64,000 nt of DNA. It comes from Aeromicrobium wangtongii. GTDB lineage: Bacteria; Actinomycetota; Actinomycetes; Propionibacteriales; Nocardioidaceae. The position numbers and the translations under genes are program-made. Each line of letters starts with the position of its first letter. Position 1 is the first letter of the stretch. Location of the stretch: contig NZ_CP102173.1 of the NCBI RefSeq assembly GCF_024584515.1, forward strand, positions 2,728,001 to 2,792,000, read 5' to 3'. Positions 52,648 through 60,773 of this stretch are shown piece by piece. The notes under the pieces were generated by a model. The model ran no database searches. It saw only the letters and a program-made list of their open reading frames with translations, and was not told the DNA's origin.

Positions 52648-53405
52648 GGGGTCTCACCCTCCGGCTCGGGGATGCTGCCGAGATACACCTCGGTGACCTC
52701 GGGGCTGCGCATCACGGTGTGCGGATCGCCGGTCGCCACGACATCGCCCATCGCGAGACACATGAGGCGGTCCACGACCTGCAGCAGCGCGTGCACGATG
52801 TGCTCGATCCAGATGATCGCCATCCCGTCGTCCCGCAGGCGGGCGATGACCTCGATCAGCTCGGGCAGCTCACGGTCGGTCAGGCCACCGGCGATCTCGT
52901 CCAGCAGCAGCAGCCGGGGCGAGGTGGCCAGGGCCCGGGCGAGCTCGAGCCGCTTGCGGTCGAGCAGGCGCAGACTTCCGGCCTGCACGTTCTCCAGGTG
53001 GGTCAGTCCTGCAGTCTCGATGGCGTCATGGGCTCGCCCGAAGGCCTCCCCTCGCCGGGTCTGTCCGGCGAAGGTCGCTCCGACGAGCACGTTCTCGAAC
53101 ACCGTCAGCCCGCCGAACGGCCGCGGAATCTGGTGGGTGCGGGCGATACCGCGCCTGCCCCGCGCGGCGGCGTCCAGGGACGTCACGTCCTGGCCGTCGA
53201 AGTGGATGCTCCCGGCGTCCGGACGCTGACCGCCGTTCACCAGGTCGAGCAAGGTGGACTTGCCGGCACCGTTCGGGCCGACCACCCCCAGCACCTCCCC
53301 CGCGCTGACGTGGAAGGAGACGCTGTTGGCGGTCGTGACCCGGCCGAACCGCTTGGCCAGACCTTGCGCCCGCATGATCGGGGCCACCCCCGTGGCGGTG
53401 CTCAT
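52644..53405 (-). CDS. livG: Branched-chain-type ABC transporter ATPase (LivG)
   Basis: A 253-residue ATPase with Walker A GPNGAGKST and the LivG pattern IARTHQIPRPFGGLTVFENVLVGA. The signature region is divergent: instead of LSGGxQ it reads GSLRLLDRKRLELARALAT, with LLLLDEIAGGL as Walker B. Such degenerate signatures (LxxxERKRLELARAL) are seen in some LivG-like proteins. Overlaps the binding-protein gene and livF by 4 nt each. Confidence 0.88.
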   Translation of the reverse strand: MSTATGVAPIMRAQGLAKRFGRVTTANSVSFHVSAGEVLGVVGPNGAGKSTLLDLVNGGQRPDAGSIHFDGQDVTSLDAAARGRRGIARTHQIPRPFGGLTVFENVLVGATFAGQTRRGEAFGRAHDAIETAGLTHLENVQAGSLRLLDRKRLELARALATSPRLLLLDEIAGGLTDRELPELIEVIARLRDDGMAIIWIEHIVHALLQVVDRLMCLAMGDVVATGDPHTVMRSPEVTEVYLGSIPEPEGETP

Positions 53406-54667
53406 GGGAGCGGCTCAGCCTTGCCGCCCAGCGGGACCTCGGGAGCCAGCTTGTTCGACACGACCACCAGGTCGAAGGGGTGGTCCGTGCCCGGTCGCCA
53501 CTGACCGCCCGCCACCGGGGTCTTGGCAACGTACGGCGGGACGTTCGGGTCCTTGCCCCAGGCCACGTCACCGACGACGGTCGACACCGCGAGGGACTTC
53601 ATCGCCTTGGTGATCGCCTCCGGATCGGTCGAACCGGCCTTCTCGACGGCGGCTGCCGTCACCTCGAACAGGGCGTGGGCGAAACCGAGCGGCTGGGTCC
53701 ACTGCTGCCCGGTCTTCTGCTCGTACGAGTCCGCGAGCTCCTTGGCGCTCTGTCCCGTCAGCGAGCTCTTGTAGGGAGCCGTCGGCGTCCACCAGACCTC
53801 GCTGGACAGGTTCGTCGCGATCTTGCCCAGCGCCTCGACCGAGGACGGGAAGAGCAACGCCTTGCCGATGGTCGCGACCTTCGGCTCGTAGCCCTGCTGC
53901 TTGGCCTGCTTCCAGAAGGTCGTGAAGTCCGGCGGGATCGGGACACCCAGGAGGATGTCGCTGCCCTTGAACGCCGAGATCTGCGCCGAGAAGTCCTTCG
54001 TGCCGTTCGCGTAGTTGCCGGGATCATCGATCGTGACCCCGGAGTCCTTCGTCAGCGTCGGGAAGTTCGCTCCCCAGGCCTGACCATCGGGATCGTTCGG
54101 GAACAGGCCACCGGCCTTTCCGTTGTTGTCCACCTGGCTCCAGATGTCGGAGTAGACGGCAGCGACGTCCTCGAGTCCCCAGAAGAAGTGGTGGCTGTAC
54201 TTGAGATCAGCCGGCTCGTCGCCGCTGCGGATCGCGAACGGCTGCCACGGTGCGACCGTCGTGATGCACGGGACCGAGTTGGCCTCGCACTGCTCGGACA
54301 CGGGGTTCACGATGTCCGGCGTCGACGAGGCGATCACGACATCGACGTTGTCGCGGTTGATCAGCTGCGAGGCGACCTCGCCAGCACGCGTGGAGTCGCT
54401 CTGCGCATCACGGACGACGATCTTGACGTCGTACGTGTCGGCCCCGACCTTCAACGGATTCTTCTTGAAGTACGCCTTCATCTCGTCGACGACGAACGTG
54501 TTCGCCTCGCCGAACGGTGCCGACGCCCCCGTCGTGGTCGACACGAAGCCGATCGTCAACGTCTTGTCGCTGGCCGAGTCCCCACCGCCCACCGAGCCCG
54601 AGCAGGCCGACAGGGTGACTGCCATGACGGCAGCTGCCGTCGGGACGAGTGTGCGTGAGATTCTCAT
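53402..54667 (-). CDS. livK: Branched-chain-type ABC transporter substrate-binding lipoprotein (LivK-like)
   Basis: A 421-residue type I binding protein. The lipoprotein signal has MRISRTL, a hydrophobic core and lipobox LSAC (Cys22), followed by a Gly/Ser/Asp linker. The mature region begins TLTIGFVSTTTGASAPFGEANTF and contains VRDAQSDSTRAGEVASQLIN and the VDVVIASSTPDIVNPVSEQCEA ligand-cleft region. Relatives bind amino acids, amides or aromatic acids; the operon context favours an aromatic compound. GGAGG precedes ATG 54667. First gene of a run reaching rolD. Confidence 0.88.
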   Translation of the reverse strand: MRISRTLVPTAAAVMAVTLSACSGSVGGGDSASDKTLTIGFVSTTTGASAPFGEANTFVVDEMKAYFKKNPLKVGADTYDVKIVVRDAQSDSTRAGEVASQLINRDNVDVVIASSTPDIVNPVSEQCEANSVPCITTVAPWQPFAIRSGDEPADLKYSHHFFWGLEDVAAVYSDIWSQVDNNGKAGGLFPNDPDGQAWGANFPTLTKDSGVTIDDPGNYANGTKDFSAQISAFKGSDILLGVPIPPDFTTFWKQAKQQGYEPKVATIGKALLFPSSVEALGKIATNLSSEVWWTPTAPYKSSLTGQSAKELADSYEQKTGQQWTQPLGFAHALFEVTAAAVEKAGSTDPEAITKAMKSLAVSTVVGDVAWGKDPNVPPYVAKTPVAGGQWRPGTDHPFDLVVVSNKLAPEVPLGGKAEPLP

Positions 54668-54702
54668 GGAACCCTCCTGAAACCGTGTGCCGTGGGCAAC
54701 GA

Positions 54703-54733
54703 CGTGCAGAGCCTCTGCACGCCACAGTCTGTG
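54703..54733 (-). promoter_or_regulatory. Two perfect palindromes upstream of the livK-like gene
   Basis: CGTGCAGAGCCTCTGCACG (54703-54721, arms of 9 bp around one base) lies 36 nt from the start codon, and CACAGTCTGTG (54723-54733, 5-1-5) is directly beyond it. A one-base spacer cannot form an RNA hairpin, so these look like operator sites. They are not the direct repeats usual for AraC proteins; another dimeric regulator may be involved. The core promoter is not evident. Confidence 0.5.
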
Positions 54734-54800
54734 ACCTGCGTCATGGTCCACCCGGTGTCGAGGACCATTCAGGGCACATCTGCGAACCGATGGCGGTTTC

Positions 54801-54834
54801 GGACAGGCCGATCCCGGAAGGGACCGGCCCGTCC
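54801..54834 (-). terminator. Hairpin terminator after the bicupin gene, strand-specific
   Basis: A 15-bp inverted repeat (54801-54815 and 54820-54834) with loop TTCC on the minus strand starts 7 nt past the bicupin stop codon. The two mismatched positions become G-U pairs in the minus-strand RNA but A-C mismatches in the plus-strand RNA, so it is stable only in the direction of the upstream operon. Confidence 0.55.
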
Positions 54835-54841
54835 GCGCGGG

Positions 54842-55618
54842 TCAGCGCTCCGGAGTGAGCTCGAGGTGACCGGGAGCGACGGTGACGAACAGCATCCAGC
54901 GGTCGCCCTGACCGCGGGTCAGGTGCCCGTCGCCCGTGACGTCGTCGATGTAGGCGATGTCGCCCGCCACCGGCGAGGTGATCGTCCCGTCACCGGTCTC
55001 GTTCTCGGCGCATCCGTTGAGGGTGATGCCGAGCTGTGAGCGCGGCCCGTTGTGCCACACCCCTGGGACGTAGCCGTCGTCGCCGTAGTCGCGCCGGGTG
55101 ACGAAGGCGCCGCGGGACCTCGGCCACTGCTCGACGGGCGGGACCGGCGCCAGGTCACCGGGCCATCGCAACGGCTCGGAGCGCGAGGTCCCGGCGTCGT
55201 CATAGATCCAGGTCAGCAACGGCCGACCGGCGCGCTTGACCGCATCGGGCCGTGCCTCGTTGTCGCCGATCTCGGGCAGCCAGCCGTCGGTCGTGAAGTA
55301 GAGCAGCCATGCGAAGCCGTCCCACGACAGCTCGAGCGCATCGTCACTGTGGACGTCGGCGAACAGCACGTCCCCAGCGGTCAGCACGGTGCGCTGTGCC
55401 CCGCGCGGCTCCACCCCCACCTCGCCGGACAGCACGACGACCGCGTGGCTGCCCAGCGCGGCCGGGGCCGGCACGTCATCCGTGCCGGCCCGCGTGAGCC
55501 AGAACGCCGTCGCAGGGATGACGTCCGCCGGCCCCTTCACCCGCGAGTCCCGGTGGGGCAGGTACCCGCTCTCGGCGTCGACCCCGGTGGAGGTCTCGCG
55601 GACCCGCAGAACCCTCAT
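54842..55618 (-). CDS. Bicupin-like protein of unknown function
   Basis: A 258-residue protein with two apparent cupin barrels. First: GSHAVVVLSGEVGVEPRG then VLTAGDVLFADVHSDD (about 55-100). Second: VPGVWHNGPRSQLGITLNGC then SPVAGDIAYIDDVTGDGH (about 185-235). Classical GX5HXH metal motifs are not complete, so catalytic activity is doubtful. Last gene after a flavin reductase and an FAH-family hydrolase, 7 nt from the latter, suggesting a role in the same aromatic pathway, perhaps as a ring-cleavage or isomerase-like enzyme. I do not recognise a specific family. Confidence 0.6.
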   Translation of the reverse strand: MRVLRVRETSTGVDAESGYLPHRDSRVKGPADVIPATAFWLTRAGTDDVPAPAALGSHAVVVLSGEVGVEPRGAQRTVLTAGDVLFADVHSDDALELSWDGFAWLLYFTTDGWLPEIGDNEARPDAVKRAGRPLLTWIYDDAGTSRSEPLRWPGDLAPVPPVEQWPRSRGAFVTRRDYGDDGYVPGVWHNGPRSQLGITLNGCAENETGDGTITSPVAGDIAYIDDVTGDGHLTRGQGDRWMLFVTVAPGHLELTPER

Positions 55619-55625
55619 GCGCTCG

Positions 55626-56561
55626 TCAGGCCGACGGCGCGTAGGGGCCGGTCAGCTGCGGAGGCGTCCTGCCCTCGTTGCCGGCCTCGGTCCACTCCAG
55701 ACGCGTCTGGCGGCTCCACGTGCGGTGCAGGTCGTCGCGGATCGAGATCGTCAGACGTCCCAGCTCGCCCACCTCGAGATCGATCTGGTCGCCGTCCTGG
55801 AAGGAGTGCAGACCACGGTGGTTGGTGCCGGTCGCGATGATGTCGCCGGGCTCGAGGGTGTGCATCGCCGACACGAAGGCCACCGACTCAGCGATGTCGT
55901 ACGCCATGTCGCTGGTGTTGAAGTCCTGCTTCAGCTCGCCGTTGTTCCACAGCTTGACCGGCAGGTTCTGCGGGTCCGGCACCTCGTCGGCCGTCACCAG
56001 GTAGGGACCGATCGGGCAGAACGTCTCGCGCGACTTCATCTGGTAGAACGCGTTCTGCATGGGCGGGATGCCACGTGCCGAGCCGTCGATCAAGTTGGTG
56101 TAGCCGAAGATGTAGTCGAACGCCTCGGACGCGGGGACATTCTGCGCGCGCTTGCCGATGACGATCGCGAGCTCGGCCTCGCCCTCGAAGATCGTGGCCG
56201 GGATGTCGGGCAGCACCATCGTGTCGCCGTGCCCGATGATCGAGTTCGGCGACTTGGCGAAGCCGTTGATCGGAGGCCGCTCCGAGAGGGTGCCGTTCTC
56301 CATGTAGTTGCGCGCCATGCAGTCGATGTTGAGCGGACGAGGCAGGGGCGGACGGACGCGAACGGCCTCCAGCGGGACGCCTGCCCCGGCGCTGACCGCC
56401 GCCTCCAGGCGAGGCTGGAACTCGCTCCAGCCGGCGATGACCGCGTTCATCAGGTCCTGCGGGTGGGCGGCAGGGACGTCCTTGACCTCGCCGCTCACGT
56501 CGATGACCTTTCCGTCATGCAGGACGCCGAGCTTGAAGTCGTCGAAGAACATCAGCTTCAT
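55626..56561 (-). CDS. Fumarylacetoacetate hydrolase family protein
   Basis: A 311-residue FAH-fold enzyme. Metal ligands are Glu126 and Glu128 in IFEGEAELAIVIGK and Asp159 in FGYTNLIDGSARG; the substrate region CMARNYMENG precedes them. SMHTLEPGDIIATGTNHR, typical GDxxxTGTP-like, is near the C-terminus. Family members hydrolyse fumarylpyruvate or acylpyruvates, or hydrate/decarboxylate 2-oxo-acids after aromatic ring cleavage; the exact reaction is open. Start at ATG 56561 matches the family N-terminus. Confidence 0.83.
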   Translation of the reverse strand: MKLMFFDDFKLGVLHDGKVIDVSGEVKDVPAAHPQDLMNAVIAGWSEFQPRLEAAVSAGAGVPLEAVRVRPPLPRPLNIDCMARNYMENGTLSERPPINGFAKSPNSIIGHGDTMVLPDIPATIFEGEAELAIVIGKRAQNVPASEAFDYIFGYTNLIDGSARGIPPMQNAFYQMKSRETFCPIGPYLVTADEVPDPQNLPVKLWNNGELKQDFNTSDMAYDIAESVAFVSAMHTLEPGDIIATGTNHRGLHSFQDGDQIDLEVGELGRLTISIRDDLHRTWSRQTRLEWTEAGNEGRTPPQLTGPYAPSA

Positions 56562-56619
56562 GGGGTGGTGCCTCTCTGATGGGGTGGGTCTGGTGGTGAG
56601 AACGATGGGATGCAGGTGG

Positions 56620-57144
56620 TCAGGGCTGCTGGTGCGGCACGAAGCGCCCGTACTGGCCGCGGAAGAAGACCAGGGCGTGGCCGTCCTCGACGGCGTCGAG
56701 GGCCGCGACCCGGGCGACGACGATCGTGTGGTCGCCGGCGCCGTACTCGGCGTACATCTCGCAGTCGAGGCGCGCGACGGCGCCGTCCAGCGCCGGGCCG
56801 GCAGGCTCGTCGTGCCACGTCTCACCGGCGAAACGATCCTCGCCGGGGGCGGAGAACCGGCGACTCGTCTGCTCGTGATGATCGGCCAGGACGCTGATGC
56901 AGAACCGTCCGGCGGACCGGATGCGGGGCCACGAGGTCGAGGTCCGGGCGACGCAGATCGACACCAGCGGCGGGTCCAGCGAGACCGAGGTGATGGAGTT
57001 GACGGCCATCCCGACGGGTCCCGACGCGGTGTGCGCTGCGACCAGGACGACGCCCGTCGGCAGATGCCCCAGCACCTTGCGGAACTCGCGTCCGGTCTCT
57101 GCCGCCTCGAGGGCGGCGTCCGACTTCGGGGAGAGTGCCGTCAT
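56620..57144 (-). CDS. Flavin reductase family protein (HpaC-like)
   Basis: A 174-residue NAD(P)H:flavin oxidoreductase. FRKVLGHLPTGVVLVAA, GMAVNSITSVSLDPPLVSICV (FMN site), FCISVLADHHEQTSRRFS and the terminal HALVFFRGQYGRF match the reductase component of two-component flavin monooxygenases. The oxygenase partner (HpaB/TftD type) is not in this window, so it may be encoded elsewhere. First gene of an operon with the FAH-like hydrolase and the bicupin; controlled by a clear promoter-operator. Confidence 0.87.
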   Translation of the reverse strand: MTALSPKSDAALEAAETGREFRKVLGHLPTGVVLVAAHTASGPVGMAVNSITSVSLDPPLVSICVARTSTSWPRIRSAGRFCISVLADHHEQTSRRFSAPGEDRFAGETWHDEPAGPALDGAVARLDCEMYAEYGAGDHTIVVARVAALDAVEDGHALVFFRGQYGRFVPHQQP

Positions 57145-57173
57145 GGTGCCTGCTCCGTCCGAATGTGATTCCG

Positions 57174-57227
57174 TCTGATGAAATATGATTTCATCAGATC
57201 GTAGGGCACAGATTTCGGGACCGTCAA
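57174..57227 (-). promoter_or_regulatory. Promoter with 25-bp operator for the flavin reductase operon
   Basis: On the minus strand TTGACG (57222-57227), an 18-nt spacer and TACGAT (57198-57203) form a near-consensus promoter. Just downstream, spanning the expected start site, is a perfect palindrome (57174-57198) with arms TCTGATGAAA and TTTCATCAGA around a 5-bp centre. A bound repressor would block initiation. The IclR protein encoded directly upstream is the first candidate. Confidence 0.65.
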
Positions 57228-57273
57228 CCCCTCGGACGAAAGGGCGCGGGACGGACCTTCTCGGGCCCTCGGC

Positions 57274-58131
57274 TCAGAGAGCTTCTTCGTCGGGCTCGGC
57301 CAGGTCCAGCGCCGACGCCGGCAGGTCGCCGGCACCCTTGAGCCGCTCGGACATCTCGCGAGTCAGGGCCAGCATCTGCTGGACGATCTCCTCGTCCTGC
57401 GCCGGATCGATCTTGCCCAGGCACAGCATCGCGGCGATCGGACGCCCCTCGGTGTCCATCACGGGCGCTGCGATGCCTCGACCGACGGCGAACCGCTCGT
57501 AGTTGTCGACGGCGTAACCACGTTCCTGGATCGCGACGAACTCCCGCTCGATCGCCTCCGGGTCCGTGATCGTGTTGGGCGTGAACATCCGCAACGGCTC
57601 GGCCTCGTACAGCCAACGACGCTGCTCCACCGGCATGTACGACATCAGAAGCTTGCCGTCAGCCATCGCGTGCGCCGGCTGCGGATGCCCCGGCTCGAAC
57701 TCGATGAACTCCGTGGCAGAACCCGCCACGCGGGTCAGCTGCACCGTCTTGAAGCCCACCAACGTGCTCAGCACCGCGTCGTGACCCGACCACTGAGCCA
57801 GCCGGGACAGGAACATCCGCGCATCGTGGAGCACCGGGTTGGAGACCAGGCCCACCATGCCCACACCGACGGCCTGCATGCCCAGCCGGTACTTCGCCGT
57901 GCGGGTGTTCTGCTCGACCCACCCCACCTGCACCAGCGTCACCAGGATCCGGTGCACGCTCGCGGGCGACAGCTGCACGAATTGCGCCAGCTCGACGATG
58001 CCCAGGGGGAAGGGATGCTCGGCCAGTGCCGTGACGATGCGGGTCGCGCGCGCCACCGCACGTACCTGCCCCGAGTCGCGGCTCTTGCCACCGGACGACG
58101 TGGATCCGGACACGGCAACCTGATCGCTCAC
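57274..58131 (-). CDS. IclR family transcriptional regulator
   Basis: A 285-residue regulator. The winged helix (about 22-85) reads VRAVARATRIVTALAEHPFPLGIVELAQFVQLSPASVHRILVTLVQ. The effector domain (about 95-265) contains HDAVLSTLVGFKTVQLTRVAG and a Cys in AAMLCLGKID. GTG 58131 is preceded by GGAGA. It sits between the CoA-transferase genes and the flavin reductase operon, all on one strand, and probably controls one or both. Confidence 0.87.
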   Translation of the reverse strand: MSDQVAVSGSTSSGGKSRDSGQVRAVARATRIVTALAEHPFPLGIVELAQFVQLSPASVHRILVTLVQVGWVEQNTRTAKYRLGMQAVGVGMVGLVSNPVLHDARMFLSRLAQWSGHDAVLSTLVGFKTVQLTRVAGSATEFIEFEPGHPQPAHAMADGKLLMSYMPVEQRRWLYEAEPLRMFTPNTITDPEAIEREFVAIQERGYAVDNYERFAVGRGIAAPVMDTEGRPIAAMLCLGKIDPAQDEEIVQQMLALTREMSERLKGAGDLPASALDLAEPDEEAL

Positions 58132-58183
58132 GACATCTCCATACCAGGATTATGTCCTACTGCGTGCCCTCTGCGCACTGTTG

Positions 58184-58822
58184 TCACAGTATGATTCGCG
58201 CCTCCGTCTGGTCCACCACGTCCTGGAATTCCACCCCGGGCGCCAGCTCGCGCACGATGAAGGCGTCCTCGGCAACGTCCAGGACGGCCAGGTTCGTGAT
58301 GACCCGATCGACGACGCCACGCCCGGTGAGCGGCAGGGTGCACCGCGTGAGGAGCTTGGGCGCACCGGTGCGGTCCGTGTGCTCCATGACCACGATGACC
58401 CGCCGCGCGCCGGCGACCAGGTCCATCGCGCCACCCATTCCCTTGACCAGCTGTCCCGGGACCATCCAGTTGGCCAGGTCACCGCCCAGCGACACCTGCA
58501 TGGCACCCAGGATCGTGACATCGACGTGTCCCCCGCGGATCATCGCGAACGATGTCGACGACGACACGAACGACGCACCCGGCAGCACCGTGATCGGCTC
58601 GGTGCCCGCGTTGATCAGATCCGGGTCCAGTTCTTCGGGACGTGGCGACGGACCGGTCGCCAGCACACCGTTCTCGCTCTGCACGACGACGTGCACGCCT
58701 GCCGGGACATGGTCTGGGACACGAGTCGGCAGACCGATGCCGAGGTTGACGCACTGGCCGTCCTGCAGCTCCTGGGCGGCGCGGCGCGCGAGCTCGTCGC
58801 GGCCCCAGCCCTTGCCCGTCAT
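58184..58822 (-). CDS. scoB: 3-oxoacid CoA-transferase subunit B
   Basis: A 212-residue beta subunit with [17 protein letters not shown], catalytic Glu50 in [11 protein letters not shown] and [32 protein letters not shown]. It is a second copy of the activity encoded by pcaJ but clearly divergent from it. Substrate could be 3-oxoadipate or another 3-oxoacid such as acetoacetate. ATG 58822 overlaps the subunit A stop (ATGA). Confidence 0.85.
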   Translation of the reverse strand: MTGKGWGRDELARRAAQELQDGQCVNLGIGLPTRVPDHVPAGVHVVVQSENGVLATGPSPRPEELDPDLINAGTEPITVLPGASFVSSSTSFAMIRGGHVDVTILGAMQVSLGGDLANWMVPGQLVKGMGGAMDLVAGARRVIVVMEHTDRTGAPKLLTRCTLPLTGRGVVDRVITNLAVLDVAEDAFIVRELAPGVEFQDVVDQTEARIIL

Positions 58823-59553
58823 TCGATGATCTCCTCTGGCACCTCGACGACACGCTGGACGAAGACACCGGACAGGTGAACCATGTCGGGGTCGAGCATC
58901 CCCGGCTCGACGATCTTCTGGGCCTCCACCACGGTGACCCGACCGGCCATGGCGACGTCCGGGTTGAAGTTGCGGGCCGCGGCATGGAAGATCGCGTTGC
59001 CGTGGCGGTCGGCGACCGCTGCCCGCACGAGGGCGAAGTCCGTGACGATCCCCTCCTCCAGCACGAAGTCGCGCTCACGCCCGTCGACGGTGAATCGACG
59101 GACCTCCTTGGGCGGCGACGCCGTCACCACTTCCCCGCCGGGGCCGTGACGACGCGGCAACCCGCCGTCGGCCACCAGCGTCCCGACCCCCGTGGGCGTG
59201 TAGAAGGCGGCGATCCCCGCTCCGCCCGCGCGCAGACGTTCGGCGAGGGTCCCCTGGGGATTGAACTCGACCTCGATCTCACCGGCGAGGTACTGACGTG
59301 CGAACTCCTTGTTCTGGCCGATGTACGACGCGATCACCCGCTCGATGCGGTGGTCGTGCAGGAGCATCGCGAGACCGGCGCCGTTCACGCCACAGTTGTT
59401 GGTGACGACAGTGAGGCCCGACGCACCTTGGGCGCGAAGGGCCCGCACGAGGGCCCACGGCACCCCGGACGTGCCGAAACCCCCCACGGCGACGGTCGCG
59501 CCGTGGGGGATGTCGGCGATCGCCTCGGCGGCGGACGTGACGAGCTTGTCCAC
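58819..59553 (-). CDS. scoA: 3-oxoacid CoA-transferase subunit A
   Basis: A 244-residue alpha subunit: [86 protein letters not shown]. The insertion around 130-150 ([19 protein letters not shown]) and the [10 protein letters not shown] tail resemble ScoA-type enzymes more than PcaI. GTG 59553. It follows the SDR gene by 23 nt in a probable long operon from the Liv importer. Confidence 0.85.
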   Translation of the reverse strand: MDKLVTSAAEAIADIPHGATVAVGGFGTSGVPWALVRALRAQGASGLTVVTNNCGVNGAGLAMLLHDHRIERVIASYIGQNKEFARQYLAGEIEVEFNPQGTLAERLRAGGAGIAAFYTPTGVGTLVADGGLPRRHGPGGEVVTASPPKEVRRFTVDGRERDFVLEEGIVTDFALVRAAVADRHGNAIFHAAARNFNPDVAMAGRVTVVEAQKIVEPGMLDPDMVHLSGVFVQRVVEVPEEIIE

Positions 59554-59576
59554 CCGTCAGCACCCCGACTGGAGCG

Positions 59577-60278
59577 TCACAGCAGGACCAGCCCGCCGTC
59601 GGGACAGATCGTCTGGCCCGTGAGGGCCTGCGCCTCGGGTCGCGCCAGGAAGGCCACGACCTCTGCGACGTCGGCAGGGACGAGCGGGCGGGTGAGCGCC
59701 TGCCTGGACTGCACGTCCTCGCTGACCTCCTCCGTCATGACCTTGACGGGCGGGGGTGTGAGGCCCGGCGCGACACAGTTGACCGTGATCCCCGATGGAC
59801 CCAGGGACCGGGCCAGTGACCGCGCTGCGCCGATGAGCGCTCCCTTGCTCATGATGTAAGGGAGCATGTCCGACACTGGCGGCGGGTTGTAGAACGTGTC
59901 CGACACGAGGAACACGATCCGCCCGAACCCCCGTTCACTCATCGACGGCTGCAGCTCCTGGGTCAGCCACAGGGCGGCCTCCACGTTGACCGCCATGACG
60001 TCCCGCAGCAGCGAGGCGCTGAGATCGCCGAGGGTCGCGCGGTGGAACGAGACCCCCGCGTGCACCAGCACGTCGACCCGACCGTGCTCGGCGAGCACGC
60101 TGCGCGCGGCAGCCCGCACCGCCTGCTCGTCGGAAAGATCCACGGCGATGTCGCCGCCCTTCAGGTCGAGCACGACGACACGGTGGCCCGATGCGCGCAG
60201 CAGCTCGACGATCGACGAGCCGATGAACCCGGCCCCCCCGGTCACCAGGGCGACCGGGGATTCGGTGCTCTCAGGCAC
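59577..60278 (-). CDS. SDR family oxidoreductase
   Basis: A 233-residue classical short-chain dehydrogenase. Cofactor motif VTGGAGFIGSS (13-22), Ser126, and Tyr141/Lys145 in YIMSKGA are present, and the C-terminus DGGLVLL is typical. VLDLKGGD places an aspartate after beta-2, favouring NAD(H). The position in an aromatic or alicyclic degradation operon suggests oxidation of a hydroxy intermediate. GTG 60278 overlaps the SRPBCC gene by 8 nt. Confidence 0.85.
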   Translation of the reverse strand: MPESTESPVALVTGGAGFIGSSIVELLRASGHRVVVLDLKGGDIAVDLSDEQAVRAAARSVLAEHGRVDVLVHAGVSFHRATLGDLSASLLRDVMAVNVEAALWLTQELQPSMSERGFGRIVFLVSDTFYNPPPVSDMLPYIMSKGALIGAARSLARSLGPSGITVNCVAPGLTPPPVKVMTEEVSEDVQSRQALTRPLVPADVAEVVAFLARPEAQALTGQTICPDGGLVLL

Positions 60279-60687
60279 CGAACTGGCTGTTCAGACCGTT
60301 CAGGGCGCCGTCAATGTCCGCGCCGATGCCCATCCGCGCCATGTCCTGCATCTCGTCGGGCACGTCGGCCTCGATCGCGTACTCGACCTCGGAGCCCTCG
60401 CCCGCCTCGCGCACCGTGAAGGTCGCTGCCAGGTGCTGCATGGGTCCGGGCTGTCCCGGCACGAGCTCGTACGTCAGGGTGCGAGCGGCGTCGTCCTGGC
60501 TGGCGATGCGGTCGAACACGGAGTCGCCGCGGGTGAAGTCGACCTTGCGGTCACCGTTGGGCTGCATCTCGACGGCGTCGATGTGCGGCTGCCAGGAGGC
60601 GTAGCCGCCGAAGTCGCTCACGAACGCCCACACCGTGTCGGCGTCGGCGGGAAGGGCGGTCGTCTTGCTCAGCTGGACAATCGTCAT
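60271..60687 (-). CDS. SRPBCC (START-like) family protein
   Basis: A 138-residue protein with the START-like pattern: KTTALPADADTVWAFVSDFGGYASWQPHI near the N-terminus, then a beta-sheet and a long C-terminal helix (MARMGIGADIDGALNGLNSQF). Such proteins bind hydrophobic ligands, and some act as aromatases/cyclases. No catalytic role can be read from the sequence. ATG 60687 has GAGGAA upstream. Confidence 0.8.
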   Translation of the reverse strand: MTIVQLSKTTALPADADTVWAFVSDFGGYASWQPHIDAVEMQPNGDRKVDFTRGDSVFDRIASQDDAARTLTYELVPGQPGPMQHLAATFTVREAGEGSEVEYAIEADVPDEMQDMARMGIGADIDGALNGLNSQFGA

Positions 60688-60773
60688 GGTGGTGTTTCCT
60701 CTTCTGGTCGGCATCTTGCCTGGTGCACGATGCTGGGGTGTGTCGCAGGTGCGACGTGGTGCTGGGTGCTCGG

